Below are positions 14,102-14,264 of a stretch of DNA of 14,264 nucleotides, piece by piece. The notes beneath the pieces were generated by a model that was not told the origin of the DNA, did no database searches, and worked only from the letters and a program-made list of their open reading frames with translations. Each line of letters begins with the position of its first letter. The stretch's first letter is position 1. Source of the DNA: Deltaproteobacteria bacterium ADurb.Bin026 (GTDB lineage Bacteria; Desulfobacterota; Syntrophorhabdia; Syntrophorhabdales; Syntrophorhabdaceae); contig MWEV01000176.1 in NCBI GenBank assembly GCA_002071245.1, forward strand, positions 1 to 14,264, read 5' to 3'. The position numbers and the translations under genes are program-made.

Positions 14102-14263
14102 TTATATGATACTTATACTTGCTGCAATTTGCGGATATTCGTGTCCCTTTATGATTCTGGGTGGTCTTATTTTAAACCTGTGCGGCGGTTGGCTGGTCGG
14201 CATACCCATGATGTTGGTTGGCATATGGATGCTTGATTTCATTGCTAAGCCGTGATCCTCTCC
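14102..14263 (-). CDS. Possible end of an upstream phage gene (open to window edge)
   Basis: On the minus strand a frame is open from the right edge to TAA at 14102-14104, about 53 codons, ending in ...IAASISII. Its stop directly overlaps the AAAGGA ribosome-binding site of the tape-measure gene, as often seen between phage operon genes. The composition (many Met, Pro and His, no recognised motif) is not convincing. It lies over the opposite-strand 49-aa ORF; at most one is likely to be real coding sequence. Confidence 0.2.
   Translation of the reverse strand, partial: GEDHGLAMKSSIHMPTNIMGMPTSQPPHRFKIRPPRIIKGHEYPQIAASISII
14106..14255 (+). CDS. Small hydrophobic membrane protein, divergent from the tape-measure gene
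   Basis: This is a 49-residue ORF: ATG 14106, stop TGA 14253-14255. The protein is almost wholly hydrophobic, with Gly and Met rich segments (LILAAICGYSCPFMILGG, then WLVGIPMMLVGIWMLDF) and a charged IAKP end. It could form two short membrane helices linked near NLCGGW. There is no ribosome-binding site, but a perfect promoter ends 7 bases before the ATG, so the mRNA would begin at or next to the start codon. The position next to phage tail genes and opposite in direction fits a lysogen-expressed membrane factor such as a superinfection-exclusion peptide (inference only). It could still be the antisense shadow of a minus-strand gene that lies mostly beyond the window. Confidence 0.45.
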   Translation: MILILAAICGYSCPFMILGGLILNLCGGWLVGIPMMLVGIWMLDFIAKP

Positions 14264-14264
14264 G

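Overview
The window looks like a chromosomal segment of an anaerobic Gram-negative bacterium with AT-rich DNA. Support for this comes from a rubrerythrin/desulfoferrodoxin/PerR oxygen-defence operon, a Tat export pair, signal peptidase I and low-GC codon use. The phylum cannot be fixed from the sequence; Desulfobacterota or Nitrospirota-like lineages are plausible guesses. The last ~2.7 kb is visibly richer in G+C and is phage-derived.

Layout. Bases 1-3914 (minus strand) form a compact gene string, transcribed right to left. It holds a nitrilase-superfamily protein with serine at the catalytic-cysteine position, a 60-residue Cys-rich microprotein whose end overlaps argS, argS, lepB, and a secreted TPR protein that runs off the left edge. 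Bases 3915-4134 are non-coding and carry a 16-bp-stem inverted repeat just after the rubrerythrin stop. Bases 4135-5548 (minus) are perR-dfx-rbr, a peroxide/superoxide defence operon with a good promoter. Bases 5726-7741 (plus) are tatA-tatC-glmU, the last two overlapping by 14 bp; the GlmU-like protein stops early in its beta-helix and lacks the acetyltransferase part. A perfect 22-bp GC-core palindrome lies between the convergent ends of glmU and parB. Bases 7822-9461 (minus) are parA-parB, then come a small zinc-ribbon-like protein and gltX (9845-11341).

Bases 11385-14090 (minus) encode a 901-residue phage tail tape-measure protein. Its last codons run into the extended -10 promoter of gltX, and no other phage tail gene lies between it and gltX. 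This looks like a deletion or insertion junction (or possibly an assembly join). To its right, on the plus strand, a consensus TTGACA-16-TATAAT promoter sits 7 bases before the ATG of a 49-residue very hydrophobic ORF, which would give a leaderless mRNA.

The points most worth a second look are the Cys-to-Ser nitrilase homologue, the truncated GlmU, the palindrome next to parB, the phage/gltX junction, the divergent leaderless hydrophobic ORF, and recurrent leaderless-type promoters (tatA, parA and the 49-aa ORF). No rRNA, tRNA, CRISPR array or insertion sequence was recognised. The longest stretches without a confident gene are 3915-4134 and 5549-5725, both under 300 bases.
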